The notes beneath the pieces are model-generated. The model made no database searches. It worked only from the letters and a program-made list of their open reading frames with translations, and was not told the DNA's origin. This document shows, one piece after another, positions 38,444 through 49,779 of a stretch of DNA of 64,000 nucleotides. Within the stretch, counting starts at the first letter, position 1. Each line of letters opens with the position of its first letter. The position numbers were made by a program, and so were the translations under genes. The DNA lies in NCBI RefSeq assembly GCF_014822185.1, contig NZ_QVLR01000028.1:1-64000 (forward strand), in the 5' to 3' direction. The DNA comes from Azoarcus sp. Aa7. Its GTDB lineage: Bacteria > Pseudomonadota > Gammaproteobacteria > Burkholderiales > Rhodocyclaceae.

Positions 38444-39649
38444 ATGACACCCTCACTCGCTGGCATTCCCCTCGATTTCATCCTGTTCGCGTTCACGCTG
38501 CTCGGCGTGGCACTGTTCCACCACTACACCCTGTACGTCGCGCTGACCGGCTTCACCGTCATCAGCCTGTACAAGATCGTGTTCACCGGTTTCGCGACCG
38601 GCGCCGGCTTCGCCGGCTGGTTCGCCCACCTCGGCCACGAATGGGTGACGTTCGCCAACCTGTTCTGCCTGCTGATGGGCTTCGCGATCCTCGCGCGGCA
38701 CTTCGAGAAGAGCCACGTGCCGGTGATCCTGCCGAAGTTCCTGCCGCACGACTGGAAAGGCCCGTTCGCCCTGCTGGTGATGATCTTCTTCATCTCGGCG
38801 ATCCTCGACAACATCGCCGCGGCGCTCATCGGCGGCGCGATGGCGCACCAACTCTTCCGCGCCAAGGTGCATATCGGCTACCTCGCGGCCATCGTCGCCG
38901 CGTCCAACGCCGGCGGCGCCGGCTCCGTCGTCGGCGACACCACGACGACGATGATGTGGATCGCCGGCATCTCGCCGCTCGCCGTGCTCGAAGCCGCCCT
39001 CGGCGCCGCCGTCGCGCTGTGCATCTTCGGCACCATCGCCGCGAAGCAGCAGCACGCCTGGTCGCCGATCAACAAACACTCCCATGAGCACACCCGCATC
39101 GACTGGGGCCGCATCGCCATCGTCGGGCTGATGCTGGGCCTCGCGATCGGCACCAACGTCACGGTGAACATCGCCGCTCCCAGCATCGCCAGCAGCTTCC
39201 CCTTCATCGGCGTCGCCGTGTGGGTCGCGATCCTGATCACCGCGAAGCTGCGCCGCCACGACTGGGAGATCTTGCCGGAAACCGCCAAGGGCTCGATCTT
39301 CCTGCTCGCGCTGGTGGGCTGCGCATCGATGATGCCGGTGAACGAGCTGCCGCCCGCCTCGTGGATGAGCGCGCTCGCGCTGGGCTTCGTCTCTGCGGTA
39401 TTCGACAACATCCCGCTCACCGCGCTGGCGATCCGCCAGGGCGGCTACGACTGGGGCTTCCTCGCCTATGCCGTCGGCTTCGGCGGCTCGATGCTGTGGT
39501 TCGGCTCCTCGGCCGGCGTCGCGCTGTCGAACATGTATCCGGAAGCCCGTTCGGCCGTCCTGTGGCTGCGCAAGGGCTGGCACATCCCCGTCGCCTATGT
39601 CGCCGGCTTCATCGCCATGATGGTCTTCGTCGGCTGGCATCCGCAGTAA
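38444..39649 (+). CDS. ion transporter, NhaD/ArsB-like superfamily (probable Na+/H+ antiporter)
   Basis: 401-residue inner-membrane protein with about 11 hydrophobic segments. Two repeated signature regions, SAILDNIAAALIGG and SAVFDNIPLTALAI, carry the conserved aspartate-asparagine pair of the ion-transporter superfamily. A central glycine/threonine-rich segment (SNAGGAGSVVGDTTTTMMW) is also typical. Sodium/proton exchange is the most likely role, but citrate or other anion transport cannot be excluded. The start at 38444 follows a 5' region with GGAGGAGAC at 38402-38410. It is divergent from nudJ. Confidence 0.85.
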   Translation: MTPSLAGIPLDFILFAFTLLGVALFHHYTLYVALTGFTVISLYKIVFTGFATGAGFAGWFAHLGHEWVTFANLFCLLMGFAILARHFEKSHVPVILPKFLPHDWKGPFALLVMIFFISAILDNIAAALIGGAMAHQLFRAKVHIGYLAAIVAASNAGGAGSVVGDTTTTMMWIAGISPLAVLEAALGAAVALCIFGTIAAKQQHAWSPINKHSHEHTRIDWGRIAIVGLMLGLAIGTNVTVNIAAPSIASSFPFIGVAVWVAILITAKLRRHDWEILPETAKGSIFLLALVGCASMMPVNELPPASWMSALALGFVSAVFDNIPLTALAIRQGGYDWGFLAYAVGFGGSMLWFGSSAGVALSNMYPEARSAVLWLRKGWHIPVAYVAGFIAMMVFVGWHPQ

Positions 39650-39762
39650 GCCGCGACCGGCCTGCATCCCGGCAAACCCGCCGGGATTGCGCTAAAATCG
39701 CGAATTCGTTCCGCCCTCCGGGGCGGATCCCCCTGAATACAATTCCGCTGGAGAATCCCACC

Positions 39763-40683
39763 ATGTCCATGGCTGACCGCGACGGTTTCATCTGGCAGGA
39801 CGGAAAACTCGTGCCGTGGCGCGAGGCGACGACGCACGTCCTGACCCACTCCCTGCACTACGGCCTGTCCGTATTCGAGGGCGTGCGCGCGTACAAGACC
39901 GCCAAGGGCACCGCGATTTTCCGCCTCCCCGAGCACACCCAGCGCCTGATCAACTCCGGCAAGATCTACATGATGGACATTCCTTTCTCCAAGGAACAAC
40001 TCATGGAAGCCCAGCTGGAAGTGGTGCGCGCGAACAAGCTCGAATCCTGCTACCTGCGCCCGATCGCCTTCTACGGCTCGGAAAAGATGGGCATCTCGAC
40101 CCGCGGCGCGCGCGTGCACGTCGCCATCGCCGCCTGGCCGTGGGGCGCTTACCTCGGCGAGGAAGGCCTCGAGAAGGGCATCCGCGTGAAGACCTCGTCC
40201 TTCGCACGCCAGCACGTCAACGTCACCATGGCGCGCGCCAAGCTCGCCAGCACCTACGCCAACTCCATCCTCGCGAACCTCGAAGTCACGCAGGACGGCT
40301 ATGACGAGGCGCTGCTGCTCGACACCCAGGGCTTCGTTGCCGAAGGCGCGGGCGAAAACCTCTTCGTCATCAAGGACGGCGTGGTCTATGAACCCGAAAT
40401 CGCCTCCGCGCTGACCGGCATCACGCGCGACTCGGTGATCAACATCGTGCGCGAACTGGGCCTGCGCTTCGAATCGCGCCGCATGACGCGCGACGACATC
40501 TACATCGCCGACGAAGCCTTCTTCACCGGTACCGCAGCCGAAGTCACCCCGATCCGCGAACTCGACAACCGCACGATCGGCGCCGGCAAGCGCGGCCCGA
40601 TCACCGAGAAGATCCAGGCGCGCTTCTTCGACATCGTCAACGGTCGCGCCCCCGAATACGAGCGCTGGCTCTCTTTCATCTGA
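39763..40683 (+). CDS. ilvE: branched-chain amino acid aminotransferase
   Basis: PLP enzyme of 306 residues for the last step of valine, leucine and isoleucine synthesis. It is a fold-type IV aminotransferase with LHYGLSVFEGVRAY, YLRPIAFYG, the PLP lysine in MARAKLASTYANS, and EGAGENLFVI. The start at 39763 has GGAG nine bases upstream (ATG 39769 is possible). Fourteen bases separate it from the zinc-finger gene, suggesting one transcript. Confidence 0.95.
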   Translation: MSMADRDGFIWQDGKLVPWREATTHVLTHSLHYGLSVFEGVRAYKTAKGTAIFRLPEHTQRLINSGKIYMMDIPFSKEQLMEAQLEVVRANKLESCYLRPIAFYGSEKMGISTRGARVHVAIAAWPWGAYLGEEGLEKGIRVKTSSFARQHVNVTMARAKLASTYANSILANLEVTQDGYDEALLLDTQGFVAEGAGENLFVIKDGVVYEPEIASALTGITRDSVINIVRELGLRFESRRMTRDDIYIADEAFFTGTAAEVTPIRELDNRTIGAGKRGPITEKIQARFFDIVNGRAPEYERWLSFI

Positions 40684-40696
40684 GGATTCCTCCGCC

Positions 40697-40897
40697 ATGG
40701 CCGAAAACCAGGACAAGACCCAAACGATCGCCGTCACCGCACACGACCTGCCGCTGCACTGCCCGCGCCCGGACGCGCCCCTGTGGGCCCGCCACCCGCG
40801 CGTCTTCCTCGACGTGCTGGCCGAAGGCGAAGCCGTCTGCCCGTATTGCAGCGCCAAGTACGTGTTCACCGGCGAGCGCCCGAAGGGTCACCACTGA
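40697..40897 (+). CDS. zinc-finger domain protein (zf-CHCC)
   Basis: 66-residue protein with the CHCC zinc finger related to the C-terminus of complex I accessory subunit NDUFS6. Ligand candidates are C22 (LHCPRP), H33 (ARHPRVF), and C48 and C51 (CPYC). It follows ilvE and is found next to ilvE in many betaproteobacteria. Its function is unproven. Confidence 0.85.
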   Translation: MAENQDKTQTIAVTAHDLPLHCPRPDAPLWARHPRVFLDVLAEGEAVCPYCSAKYVFTGERPKGHH

Positions 40898-40921
40898 TCG
40901 GGCGGAACGCACGAACCGACA

Positions 40922-40943
40922 ATGGGGGCAGCAATGCCCCCAT
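40922..40943 (+). terminator. terminator after ilvE and zinc-finger gene
   Basis: Arms ATGGGGGCA (40922-40930) and TGCCCCCAT (40935-40943) with a GCAA loop, followed by CGCATTT. Confidence 0.6.
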
Positions 40944-40992
40944 CGCATTTCCGGACCCGTTCCTTCGTTCACGTCAGCCCTGATCAGCCCAA

Positions 40993-41424
40993 ATGACCAG
41001 CCCCGTCTTCACCACCGCCCTGGAGGCCGAGGCCGCCTTCTACGACGCGCTCGCGCGCTCCGACCTGGACGCGATGATGCAGGTGTGGTCCGAACACGAC
41101 GAGGTCGTGTGCATCCACCCGGACGGCACCCGCCTCGTCGGGCTGCGCGCCGTACACGAATCCTGGCGCCAGCTGTTTTCCGGCGGCACCCGCCTCACGG
41201 TCAGTGTTTCCCGGCGGGTCACCGCGGGCAACTCCCTGCTCACGACGCACAACGTCATCGAACAGTTTGCCCTCCCGGGCGACGACAGCGTTCCCCCGCC
41301 GATGATCGCGACCAACGTCTACGCGAGCGGCCCGCACGGATGGAAGATGATCATGCACCACGCCTCGCCGGCCCCCGAAATGCACCACGCCGGCATGCAC
41401 GACGGACCACGCATCGTCCACTGA
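40993..41424 (+). CDS. SnoaL/NTF2-like protein
   Basis: 143-residue protein of the nuclear transport factor 2 fold (SnoaL_3-like: AEAAFYDALARSDLDAMMQVWSEHDEVVCIHPDG). The fold is used by small enzymes, ligand binders and dimerisation modules, so the function is open. The C-terminus is rich in His and Met (HHASPAPEMHHAGMH), which could bind metal. It lies between the ilvE terminator and manB. Confidence 0.82.
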   Translation: MTSPVFTTALEAEAAFYDALARSDLDAMMQVWSEHDEVVCIHPDGTRLVGLRAVHESWRQLFSGGTRLTVSVSRRVTAGNSLLTTHNVIEQFALPGDDSVPPPMIATNVYASGPHGWKMIMHHASPAPEMHHAGMHDGPRIVH

Positions 41425-41584
41425 CACCCACGATGCGGCGCCGCAACATGCCCTTATGCTTTTTCCGCCGCCCCGCCACACCCGATTCACGCATCTGCGC
41501 TATCCTGCGCACCTCGGCGGACCCGACGCGCGCGAGCGTCGGGTCCGGCCCCGAATCCGAACTCTGCACAAGAACACGCCGAAC

Positions 41585-42976
41585 ATGACATCGACCTCCT
41601 ACGCCGTCCCGGCAGCTGAAATCTTCAAGGCCTACGATATCCGCGGCATCGTCGACCGCACCCTCACCGCGGACGCCGTGCGCGCCATCGGCCACGCCCT
41701 CGGCTCCGAAGCCGTGGCGCGCGGCCAGCGCGCCATCGCCGTCGGCCGCGACGGCCGCCTCTCCGGCCCCGAGCTCGCGGGTGCGCTGTCCGACGGCATC
41801 CGCGCCGCGGGCGTCGATGTCGTCGACATCGGCTGCGTGCCCACCCCGCTCACCTATTTCGCCGCCTACCAGCTCGGCACCGACTCCTGCGTCAGCGTCA
41901 CCGGCAGCCACAACCCGCCCGACTACAACGGCCTGAAGATGGTACTCGGCGGCCAGACGCTGTACGGCCCCCTGATCCAGGACCTGCGCCGCCGCATCGC
42001 CGACAACGACCTCGCGCACGGCGCCGGCCAGCTGCGCCAGGAGGACGTCGTCGACGCCTACCTCGAACGCATCGTCTCCGACGTCAAGCTCGCCCGCCCG
42101 ATGAAGATCGTCGTCGACTGCGGCAACGGCGTCGCCGGCGCCATCGCCCCCGAACTCTTCCGCCGCCTCGGCTGCGACGTCGTCGAACTCTTCTGCGAGG
42201 TCGACGGCACCTTCCCGAACCACCACCCCGACCCGTCCAAGCCCGAGAACCTGCAGGACGTGATCCGCGCCCTGAAGGAAACCGATGCCGAACTGGGCCT
42301 CGCCTTCGACGGCGACGGCGACCGCCTCGGCGTCGTCACCAAGGACGGCGAGATCATCTTCCCCGACCGCCAGCTCATGCTGTTCGCGGCCGACGTGCTG
42401 TCGCGCGTTCCGGGCGGCGAGATCATCTACGACGTCAAATGCACCCGCAACCTCGCCGGCTGGGTACGCCAGCACGGCGGCAAGCCGACGATGTGGCAGA
42501 CCGGTCACGCCCTCGTGAAAGCCAAGCTCAAGGAAACCGGCGCCCCGCTCGCCGGCGAGATGAGCGGCCACGTGTTCTTCAAGGAGCGCTGGTTCGGCTT
42601 CGACGACGGCCTCTACGCCGGCGCCCGCCTGCTCGAGATCCTGTCGCGCCACGCCGACCCCAGCGCCGTGCTGAAGGGCCTGCCCGACGCGGTCAGCACG
42701 CCGGAGCTCAACATCAAGATGGCCGAGGGCGAGCCCTTCGAACTCGTACGCCGCCTCAAGGAAGCCGCCCGCTTCGACGGCGCCACCGAAATCATCACCC
42801 TCGACGGCGTGCGTGTCGAATACGCCGATGGCTTCGGACTCGCACGTCCGTCGAACACGACGCCGGTCGTCGTGCTACGATTCGAAGCTGACAACGAGGC
42901 CGCGATCGCCCGCATCCAGCACGCCTTCCGCAGCGCGATCGACCAGATCTGGCCCGGCCTCAAACTGCCGTTCTAA
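41585..42976 (+). CDS. manB: phosphomannomutase/phosphoglucomutase
   Basis: Interconverts mannose (or glucose) 6- and 1-phosphate for polysaccharide and LPS sugar synthesis. It has 463 residues, the same length as Pseudomonas AlgC. Key motifs are KAYDIRG, the phosphoserine loop VTGSHNPPDYNG (serine near residue 108), the metal-binding DGDGDRLG, and GEMSGHVFF. The start at 41585 follows GAAC with no strong Shine-Dalgarno. It ends at a strong terminator. Confidence 0.94.
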   Translation: MTSTSYAVPAAEIFKAYDIRGIVDRTLTADAVRAIGHALGSEAVARGQRAIAVGRDGRLSGPELAGALSDGIRAAGVDVVDIGCVPTPLTYFAAYQLGTDSCVSVTGSHNPPDYNGLKMVLGGQTLYGPLIQDLRRRIADNDLAHGAGQLRQEDVVDAYLERIVSDVKLARPMKIVVDCGNGVAGAIAPELFRRLGCDVVELFCEVDGTFPNHHPDPSKPENLQDVIRALKETDAELGLAFDGDGDRLGVVTKDGEIIFPDRQLMLFAADVLSRVPGGEIIYDVKCTRNLAGWVRQHGGKPTMWQTGHALVKAKLKETGAPLAGEMSGHVFFKERWFGFDDGLYAGARLLEILSRHADPSAVLKGLPDAVSTPELNIKMAEGEPFELVRRLKEAARFDGATEIITLDGVRVEYADGFGLARPSNTTPVVVLRFEADNEAAIARIQHAFRSAIDQIWPGLKLPF

Positions 42977-43008
42977 GAACATCCGATAACAACAATAACA
43001 ACAAACAC

Positions 43009-43040
43009 AAGGCCCCGATCCGCAAGGATCGGGGCCTTTT
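43009..43040 (+). terminator. terminator after manB
   Basis: Arms 43009-43021 and 43026-43038 form a perfect 13-bp stem with a GCAA loop, ending in TTTT. Confidence 0.9.
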
Positions 43041-43151
43041 CCTTGCCCGCGCTTCAAGGGGAGGTACAAGTCGTCCGAGCAGATTTCATCTATTGATTGG
43101 CGCATTGATAGCGACAAGACAAACACAGCATCAATCCCCTGCACCACGCCA

Positions 43152-43337
43152 GGCGTCGTCGCCTTCCCCCGCAGGGCTGTCGAGAGCGCCGTCGGCCGGG
43201 CCGTTGCGGGGGAAGAACGGCGGCGCATGTCTGAGGGCGCACAGCGCCCGAGTTTGCGCCGACGCCCCCGCAACGGCCTGGCCGACGGGAAGCCGAAGGC
43301 CGCGAACGCCTGCCCGGAGGGGGAAGGCGACGACGCC
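43152..43337. repeat. 186-bp nested palindrome
   Basis: Four nested inverted repeats share one centre. The outer arms 43152-43170 / 43319-43337 are 19 of 19 complementary. The second arms 43191-43212 / 43265-43286 match at 21 of 22. Inner arms are 43221-43227 / 43255-43261 and 43235-43240 / 43244-43249. The whole could fold as one long branched hairpin. It lies in the 464-base gap between manB and alaS, between their terminators, and has no credible gene. It may be a non-autonomous mobile or REP-like element. Confidence 0.75.
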
Positions 43338-43381
43338 GACCACGGAGTCCCCCACGCAAACAAGCCCCCCTGAAAACACAA

Positions 43382-43412
43382 GAGCCCCGCCGGCCATAGA
43401 CCGACAGGGCTC
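43382..43412 (-). terminator. terminator after alaS
   Basis: Arms 43401-43412 and 43382-43393 form a 12-bp stem with two G-U pairs, followed on the minus strand by TTGTGTTTTC. Confidence 0.65.
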
Positions 43413-43440
43413 CTTCAAGCCTTCGCGAAGAGCCGGACGC

Positions 43441-46062
<2,622 letters not shown>

Positions 46063-46153
46063 GGCTGGAATTCGGTTGGGCGGCGCCGCATCGGCGGCCG
46101 CGTCGTTCGGAAACGACGATTCTAACCGATGCCCGCCCGCTTGCGCCCGCGCG

Positions 46154-46312
46154 TCAGCCCGCCAACGACGCCATCAGCGCGGTTCCCGTGTAGCCCGCCT
46201 GCGGCGAGAGCGACAAGGGAATCTGGATGAATGCGTAAGTCATGACAAGCAGGAACAGCCCGGACACGACCGCGACGAACTGCCTGAAGAATTCCGTTTC
46301 GCTGAGTTTCAT
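46154..46312 (-). CDS. small single-pass membrane protein, 52 residues
   Basis: Starts [15 protein letters not shown] with GGGAG upstream, then one hydrophobic segment (about 13-33) and a short tail. No family is recognised. Its size, clean ribosome-binding site and position upstream of alaS suggest a real small protein, but the evidence is limited. Confidence 0.5.
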   Translation of the reverse strand: MKLSETEFFRQFVAVVSGLFLLVMTYAFIQIPLSLSPQAGYTGTALMASLAG

Positions 46313-46386
46313 TGCACGCTCCCGTGGGCCCGCAAGCAGGCCGTCTTGAACACGGGTCGATGCTAGGGCGATACCCGTCCCCGCCC

Positions 46387-46422
46387 GGTAAGCCGATGAA
46401 ACCCTTGGTAAGCCGATGAAAC
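46387..46422. repeat. two direct repeats at 20-bp spacing
   Basis: GGTAAGCCGATGAAAC occurs at 46387-46402 and again at 46407-46422. Two helical turns separate the copies. They lie between the small membrane-protein gene and the divergent adenosyltransferase gene, a possible paired operator. Confidence 0.6.
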
Positions 46423-46508
46423 GGTCGCAGGCGACGCCGGGCCCCGTGCGCAGCGCAGCCATCGCCTATAATTTCAGCCTTTCCAGCTCAAAATAACGGA
46501 TCAACCCC

Positions 46509-47060
46509 ATGGGACATCGACTTTCGAAGATTTACACCCGCACCGGCGACGCCGGCACCACCGGACTGGGCGACGGCAAGCGCGTGTCGAAAAACAGCCT
46601 GCGCATCCATGCCCTCGGGGAAGTCGATGAGCTCAATGCCGCCATCGGCGTGCTGCTGTGCGAGGAACTGCCCGAAGACGTGCGCACGCTGCTGACCGAC
46701 GCGCAGCATGACCTCTTCGACCTCGGCGGCGAAGTGTGCATCCCGGGCATGAGCATGATCACCGCGAAGCAGGTCGAGAAGCTCGAACAGGAACTGGACC
46801 GCCTCAACGAACCGCTGGAGCCGCTCAAGGACTTCATCCTGCCCGGCGGCACGCGCCCCGCCGCGCTCGCGCATCACGCACGCACGGTGTGCCGGCGCGC
46901 CGAACGCTCGCTGGTCGCGCTGGCGCTCGAGGAGGCGGTGAACGACGGCCCGCGCCAGTACCTCAACCGTCTCTCGGACCTGCTGTTCGTGCTCGGCCGC
47001 GTGCTCAACCGCGCGGGCGGCCGCGGCGACGTGCTGTGGCAGAAGCGCAAGAACGCCTGA
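46509..47060 (+). CDS. ATP:cob(I)alamin adenosyltransferase (PduO/MMAB type)
   Basis: Makes adenosylcobalamin from cob(I)alamin and ATP. The 183-residue product has the N-terminal nucleotide motif KIYTRTGDAGTTGLGDG, FILPGGTRPAALAHHARTVCRRAER and the C-terminal YLNRLSDLLFVLGRVLN. It stands alone and is convergent with the DAHP synthase gene. Confidence 0.95.
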   Translation: MGHRLSKIYTRTGDAGTTGLGDGKRVSKNSLRIHALGEVDELNAAIGVLLCEELPEDVRTLLTDAQHDLFDLGGEVCIPGMSMITAKQVEKLEQELDRLNEPLEPLKDFILPGGTRPAALAHHARTVCRRAERSLVALALEEAVNDGPRQYLNRLSDLLFVLGRVLNRAGGRGDVLWQKRKNA

Positions 47061-47095
47061 TCCGGACGGACCGGCGGGAGAGACCGGAACATTTA

Positions 47096-47121
47096 TCCGC
47101 GCCGGAACGCTCCGGCGCGGA
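47096..47121. terminator. bidirectional terminator
   Basis: Perfect 11-bp arms 47096-47106 and 47111-47121 with loop ACGC, between the converging adenosyltransferase (stop 47060) and aroG (stop 47130). Confidence 0.7.
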
Positions 47122-47129
47122 AACCCGCC

Positions 47130-48215
47130 TTACTCCAGATCCGCGCCGTGGCTCACGCGCCGCTGGCGCACCGCTTCGGCAAGGATCTCGAGAACGGTCA
47201 CGCTGTCCTCCCAGCCGATGCACGCATCGGTGATGCTCTTGCCGTACTCGAGTTCCTTCCCCGGCACCAGATCCTGGCGCCCGTCCTTCAGGTGCGACTC
47301 CACCATGACGCCGATGATGCGATCCTCGCCCGCCGCCATCTGCGCGCCGACATCGCGCGCGACGTCGATCTGCAGGCGGTGCTGCTTGCGGCTATTGGCA
47401 TGCGAGAAGTCGATCATGACCTTGCCCGGCACTCCCGACGCCGCCAGTTCCTTGCATGCCGCGTCGACACTCGCCGCATCGTAGTTCGGCGCCTTGCCGC
47501 CACGCAGGATCACGTGGCAGTCCTCGTTACCCATCGTGGACACGATCGCCGAATGCCCGGCCTTGGTCACCGACAGGAAATGGTGCGGCGACTGCGCGGC
47601 CTTGATCGCATCGACGGCGATCTTCACGTTGCCGTCGGTACCGTTCTTGAAGCCGACCGGGCACGACAGCCCCGACGCGAGCTCGCGGTGCACCTGGCTC
47701 TCGGTCGTGCGCGCGCCGATCGCCCCCCACGAGATCAGGTCGCCGATGTACTGGGGCGTGATCATGTCGAGGAACTCGGTCCCGGCAGGCAGGCCCATCT
47801 CGTTGATTTCCCACAGCAGCTTGCGCGCGATGCGCACACCTTCATTGATGCGGAAGCTGTTGTCGAGATAGGGATCGTTGATCAACCCCTTCCAGCCGAC
47901 CGTGGTGCGCGGCTTCTCGAAATACACGCGCATCACGACGAGGAGCTCGTCCTTGAAGCGGGCCGCCTCGGCCTTCAGCTTGCGCCCGTATTCGAGCGCC
48001 GCGTCGAGATCATGGATCGAACACGGTCCGATCACGACCAGCAGGCGGTCGTCTGCGCCGAAGAGGATACGGTGGATCGCCTGACGCGCCTCGAACGCCA
48101 CTTCCGCAGACTTCGGGGTCGCCGGAAACTCGCGCAGCACATGCGCGGGCGGCACCAGCTCCTTGATTTCCTTGATGCGGACGTCGTCGATGTGGATCTT
48201 GACTGAAGCGGACAT
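47130..48215 (-). CDS. aroG: 3-deoxy-7-phosphoheptulonate synthase (AroG/AroF type)
   Basis: First enzyme of the shikimate pathway, condensing phosphoenolpyruvate and erythrose 4-phosphate. The 361-residue class I enzyme has VVIGPCSIHD, the KPRTTVGWKGL motif, GARTTESQVHRE and DFSHANSRKQH. It matches the feedback-regulated E. coli AroF/G/H type. Which amino acid inhibits it cannot be read from sequence with confidence. The start at 48215 (MSASVKIHID) has a poor Shine-Dalgarno. Confidence 0.93.
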   Translation of the reverse strand: MSASVKIHIDDVRIKEIKELVPPAHVLREFPATPKSAEVAFEARQAIHRILFGADDRLLVVIGPCSIHDLDAALEYGRKLKAEAARFKDELLVVMRVYFEKPRTTVGWKGLINDPYLDNSFRINEGVRIARKLLWEINEMGLPAGTEFLDMITPQYIGDLISWGAIGARTTESQVHRELASGLSCPVGFKNGTDGNVKIAVDAIKAAQSPHHFLSVTKAGHSAIVSTMGNEDCHVILRGGKAPNYDAASVDAACKELAASGVPGKVMIDFSHANSRKQHRLQIDVARDVGAQMAAGEDRIIGVMVESHLKDGRQDLVPGKELEYGKSITDACIGWEDSVTVLEILAEAVRQRRVSHGADLE

Positions 48216-48389
48216 GGCGAAAACTCTGCAGAGTGGCGTTGGCAAGCGTTCGATTCTAGCCGAAGATTGGCGTCCGCCGTGGCTCCGCACCATGTGACAC
48301 GCCTTGACCGCGGACGACCAAGCCACGGCGGAATAAACCCCGCGGCAGATCTGTTCATGCATTACCAACCACCATCGAGGAACCCGATC

Positions 48390-48452
48390 ATGAACACGCG
48401 CCGCCTGACCGGCGACGGCGTCAACAGCGTGCGGCACACCGCCCGCCCCTGA
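48390..48452 (+). CDS. possible 20-residue leader peptide
   Basis: Short frame MNTRRLTGDGVNSVRHTARP with GAGG nine bases upstream, ending 12 bases before the ECF sigma gene. It may be a translated leader or chance. No conserved motif is seen. Confidence 0.25.
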   Translation: MNTRRLTGDGVNSVRHTARP

Positions 48453-48464
48453 CCGCCGCCCCGC

Positions 48465-48968
48465 ATGTTCTCCGACGACGCCCTTCTCGCCGAAATCCCG
48501 CGCCTGCGCCGCTACGCGCGCGGCCTGACGGGCGACGCCGCACGTGCCGACGACCTCGTGCAGGACACGCTGGAACGCGCCCTGCTGAAAGGGCGCCTGT
48601 GGCGCCCCGGCAACCTGCGCGCCTGGCTGCTGACGATGATGCACAACGTGTTCGTGAACCAGTACCGCGCCGCGGGCGCCATGGACTTCCGCCCCCCCGA
48701 AGACCTGCCCGAGGTCGCGGTACGCCCCCAACAACAGGACGGTATCGAGCTGCGCGAACTGGAACGCGCGCTGCAGCAGCTGTCCCCCGAGCAGCGTGAA
48801 GTGCTGCTGCTCGTCGCGCTGGAAGACATGAGCTACGAGGACACCGCCCGCATCCTGGGCACGCCCATCGGCACTGTCATGTCACGCCTGTCGCGCGCGC
48901 GCGAGCGCCTGCGTCAGGTGCTCGCCGGACAATCCGCAGTACCCGATTATCTGAAGGTTGTGAAATAG
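48465..48968 (+). CDS. ECF-type RNA polymerase sigma factor
   Basis: 167 residues with sigma region 2 (AEIPRLRRYARGLTGDAARADDLVQDTLERAL) and region 4 (LEDMSYEDTARILGTPIGTVMSRLSRARERL). Such factors direct stress or envelope responses and are held by an anti-sigma factor. The next gene, two bases later, encodes that partner. The msrPQ genes follow and may be its targets. Confidence 0.9.
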   Translation: MFSDDALLAEIPRLRRYARGLTGDAARADDLVQDTLERALLKGRLWRPGNLRAWLLTMMHNVFVNQYRAAGAMDFRPPEDLPEVAVRPQQQDGIELRELERALQQLSPEQREVLLLVALEDMSYEDTARILGTPIGTVMSRLSRARERLRQVLAGQSAVPDYLKVVK

Positions 48969-48970
48969 CC

Positions 48971-49738
48971 ATGCCACGCCCGATCTGCGAAGACGATCTG
49001 CACGCCTGGGTCGACCGGCGACTCGACGCCGCCCGCCGCACCGAGGTCGACGCCTGGCTGGCCGAGGATCCTGCACGCGCCGCGCGCATCGAGGAGTGGC
49101 GTGCAAACAGCGAAGCGCTGCGCAGCGCCTACGAACCGCTCCTCGCCGAGCCCGTCCCCTCACGCTTGCGCGCCTCGATCGAACAGCGCCGGTCTGCGCG
49201 GACCTTCCGGTTCGCCGCCGTTGCCGCATGGATGACCGTCGGCGCGCTTGCGGGCGCGGGTATCGGCTACAACTTGGGTCAGTCCTCCGGCCCCGGTGGC
49301 GACACCCTCGCATCCCTGCCGCAGCGCGCCGCGGTCGCCCACGCGGTGTATTCGCCCGAAGTCCGCCATCCCGTCGAGGTCGGCGCGGACCAGGAACAGC
49401 ATCTCGTCGCCTGGCTGACGAAGCGCCTCGGCGCGCCCGTGAAGCTGCCCGACCTGCGCGAGCAGGGCTTCGCGCTGCTCGGCGGGCGCCTGCTGCCTGC
49501 TGCCGACGGCCCGAGCGCCCAGTTCATGTACGAGAACGACGGCGGCCGCCGCCTCACGCTGTACCTCAGCGTGCGCGACGACGGCGCCGGCACGACCGCG
49601 TTCCGCTACGCGCAGCAGGGCGACGTGGGCGTGTTCTACTGGGTGGACGGCCGCTTCGCCTATGCCCTGTCCGGCCAGTTCGGCCGCGACACGCTGCTGC
49701 CGCTCGCGAACAGCGTCTATCACCAGATCGCTCCCTGA
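48971..49738 (+). CDS. anti-sigma factor, single-pass membrane
   Basis: 255-residue protein with an N-terminal cytoplasmic region (1-78), one membrane segment at about 81-101 (FAAVAAWMTVGALAGAGIGYN) and a C-terminal periplasmic sensor domain. The N-terminus (ICEDDLHAWVDRRLDAARR) resembles anti-sigma domains. It is not the six-helix NrsF type known from the hypochlorite response of Azospira. It begins two bases after the sigma gene stop. Confidence 0.85.
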   Translation: MPRPICEDDLHAWVDRRLDAARRTEVDAWLAEDPARAARIEEWRANSEALRSAYEPLLAEPVPSRLRASIEQRRSARTFRFAAVAAWMTVGALAGAGIGYNLGQSSGPGGDTLASLPQRAAVAHAVYSPEVRHPVEVGADQEQHLVAWLTKRLGAPVKLPDLREQGFALLGGRLLPAADGPSAQFMYENDGGRRLTLYLSVRDDGAGTTAFRYAQQGDVGVFYWVDGRFAYALSGQFGRDTLLPLANSVYHQIAP

Positions 49739-49743
49739 CGGTC

Positions 49744-49761
49744 GCCCCGCATCGAACGGGG
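49744..49761 (+). terminator. weak hairpin after the anti-sigma gene
   Basis: GCCCCG (49744-49749) and CGGGGC (49756-49761) form a short stem with no T run. It may be a weak terminator that separates the sigma operon from msrPQ. Confidence 0.35.
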
Positions 49762-49779
49762 CAAATTCCCCAATCACCC

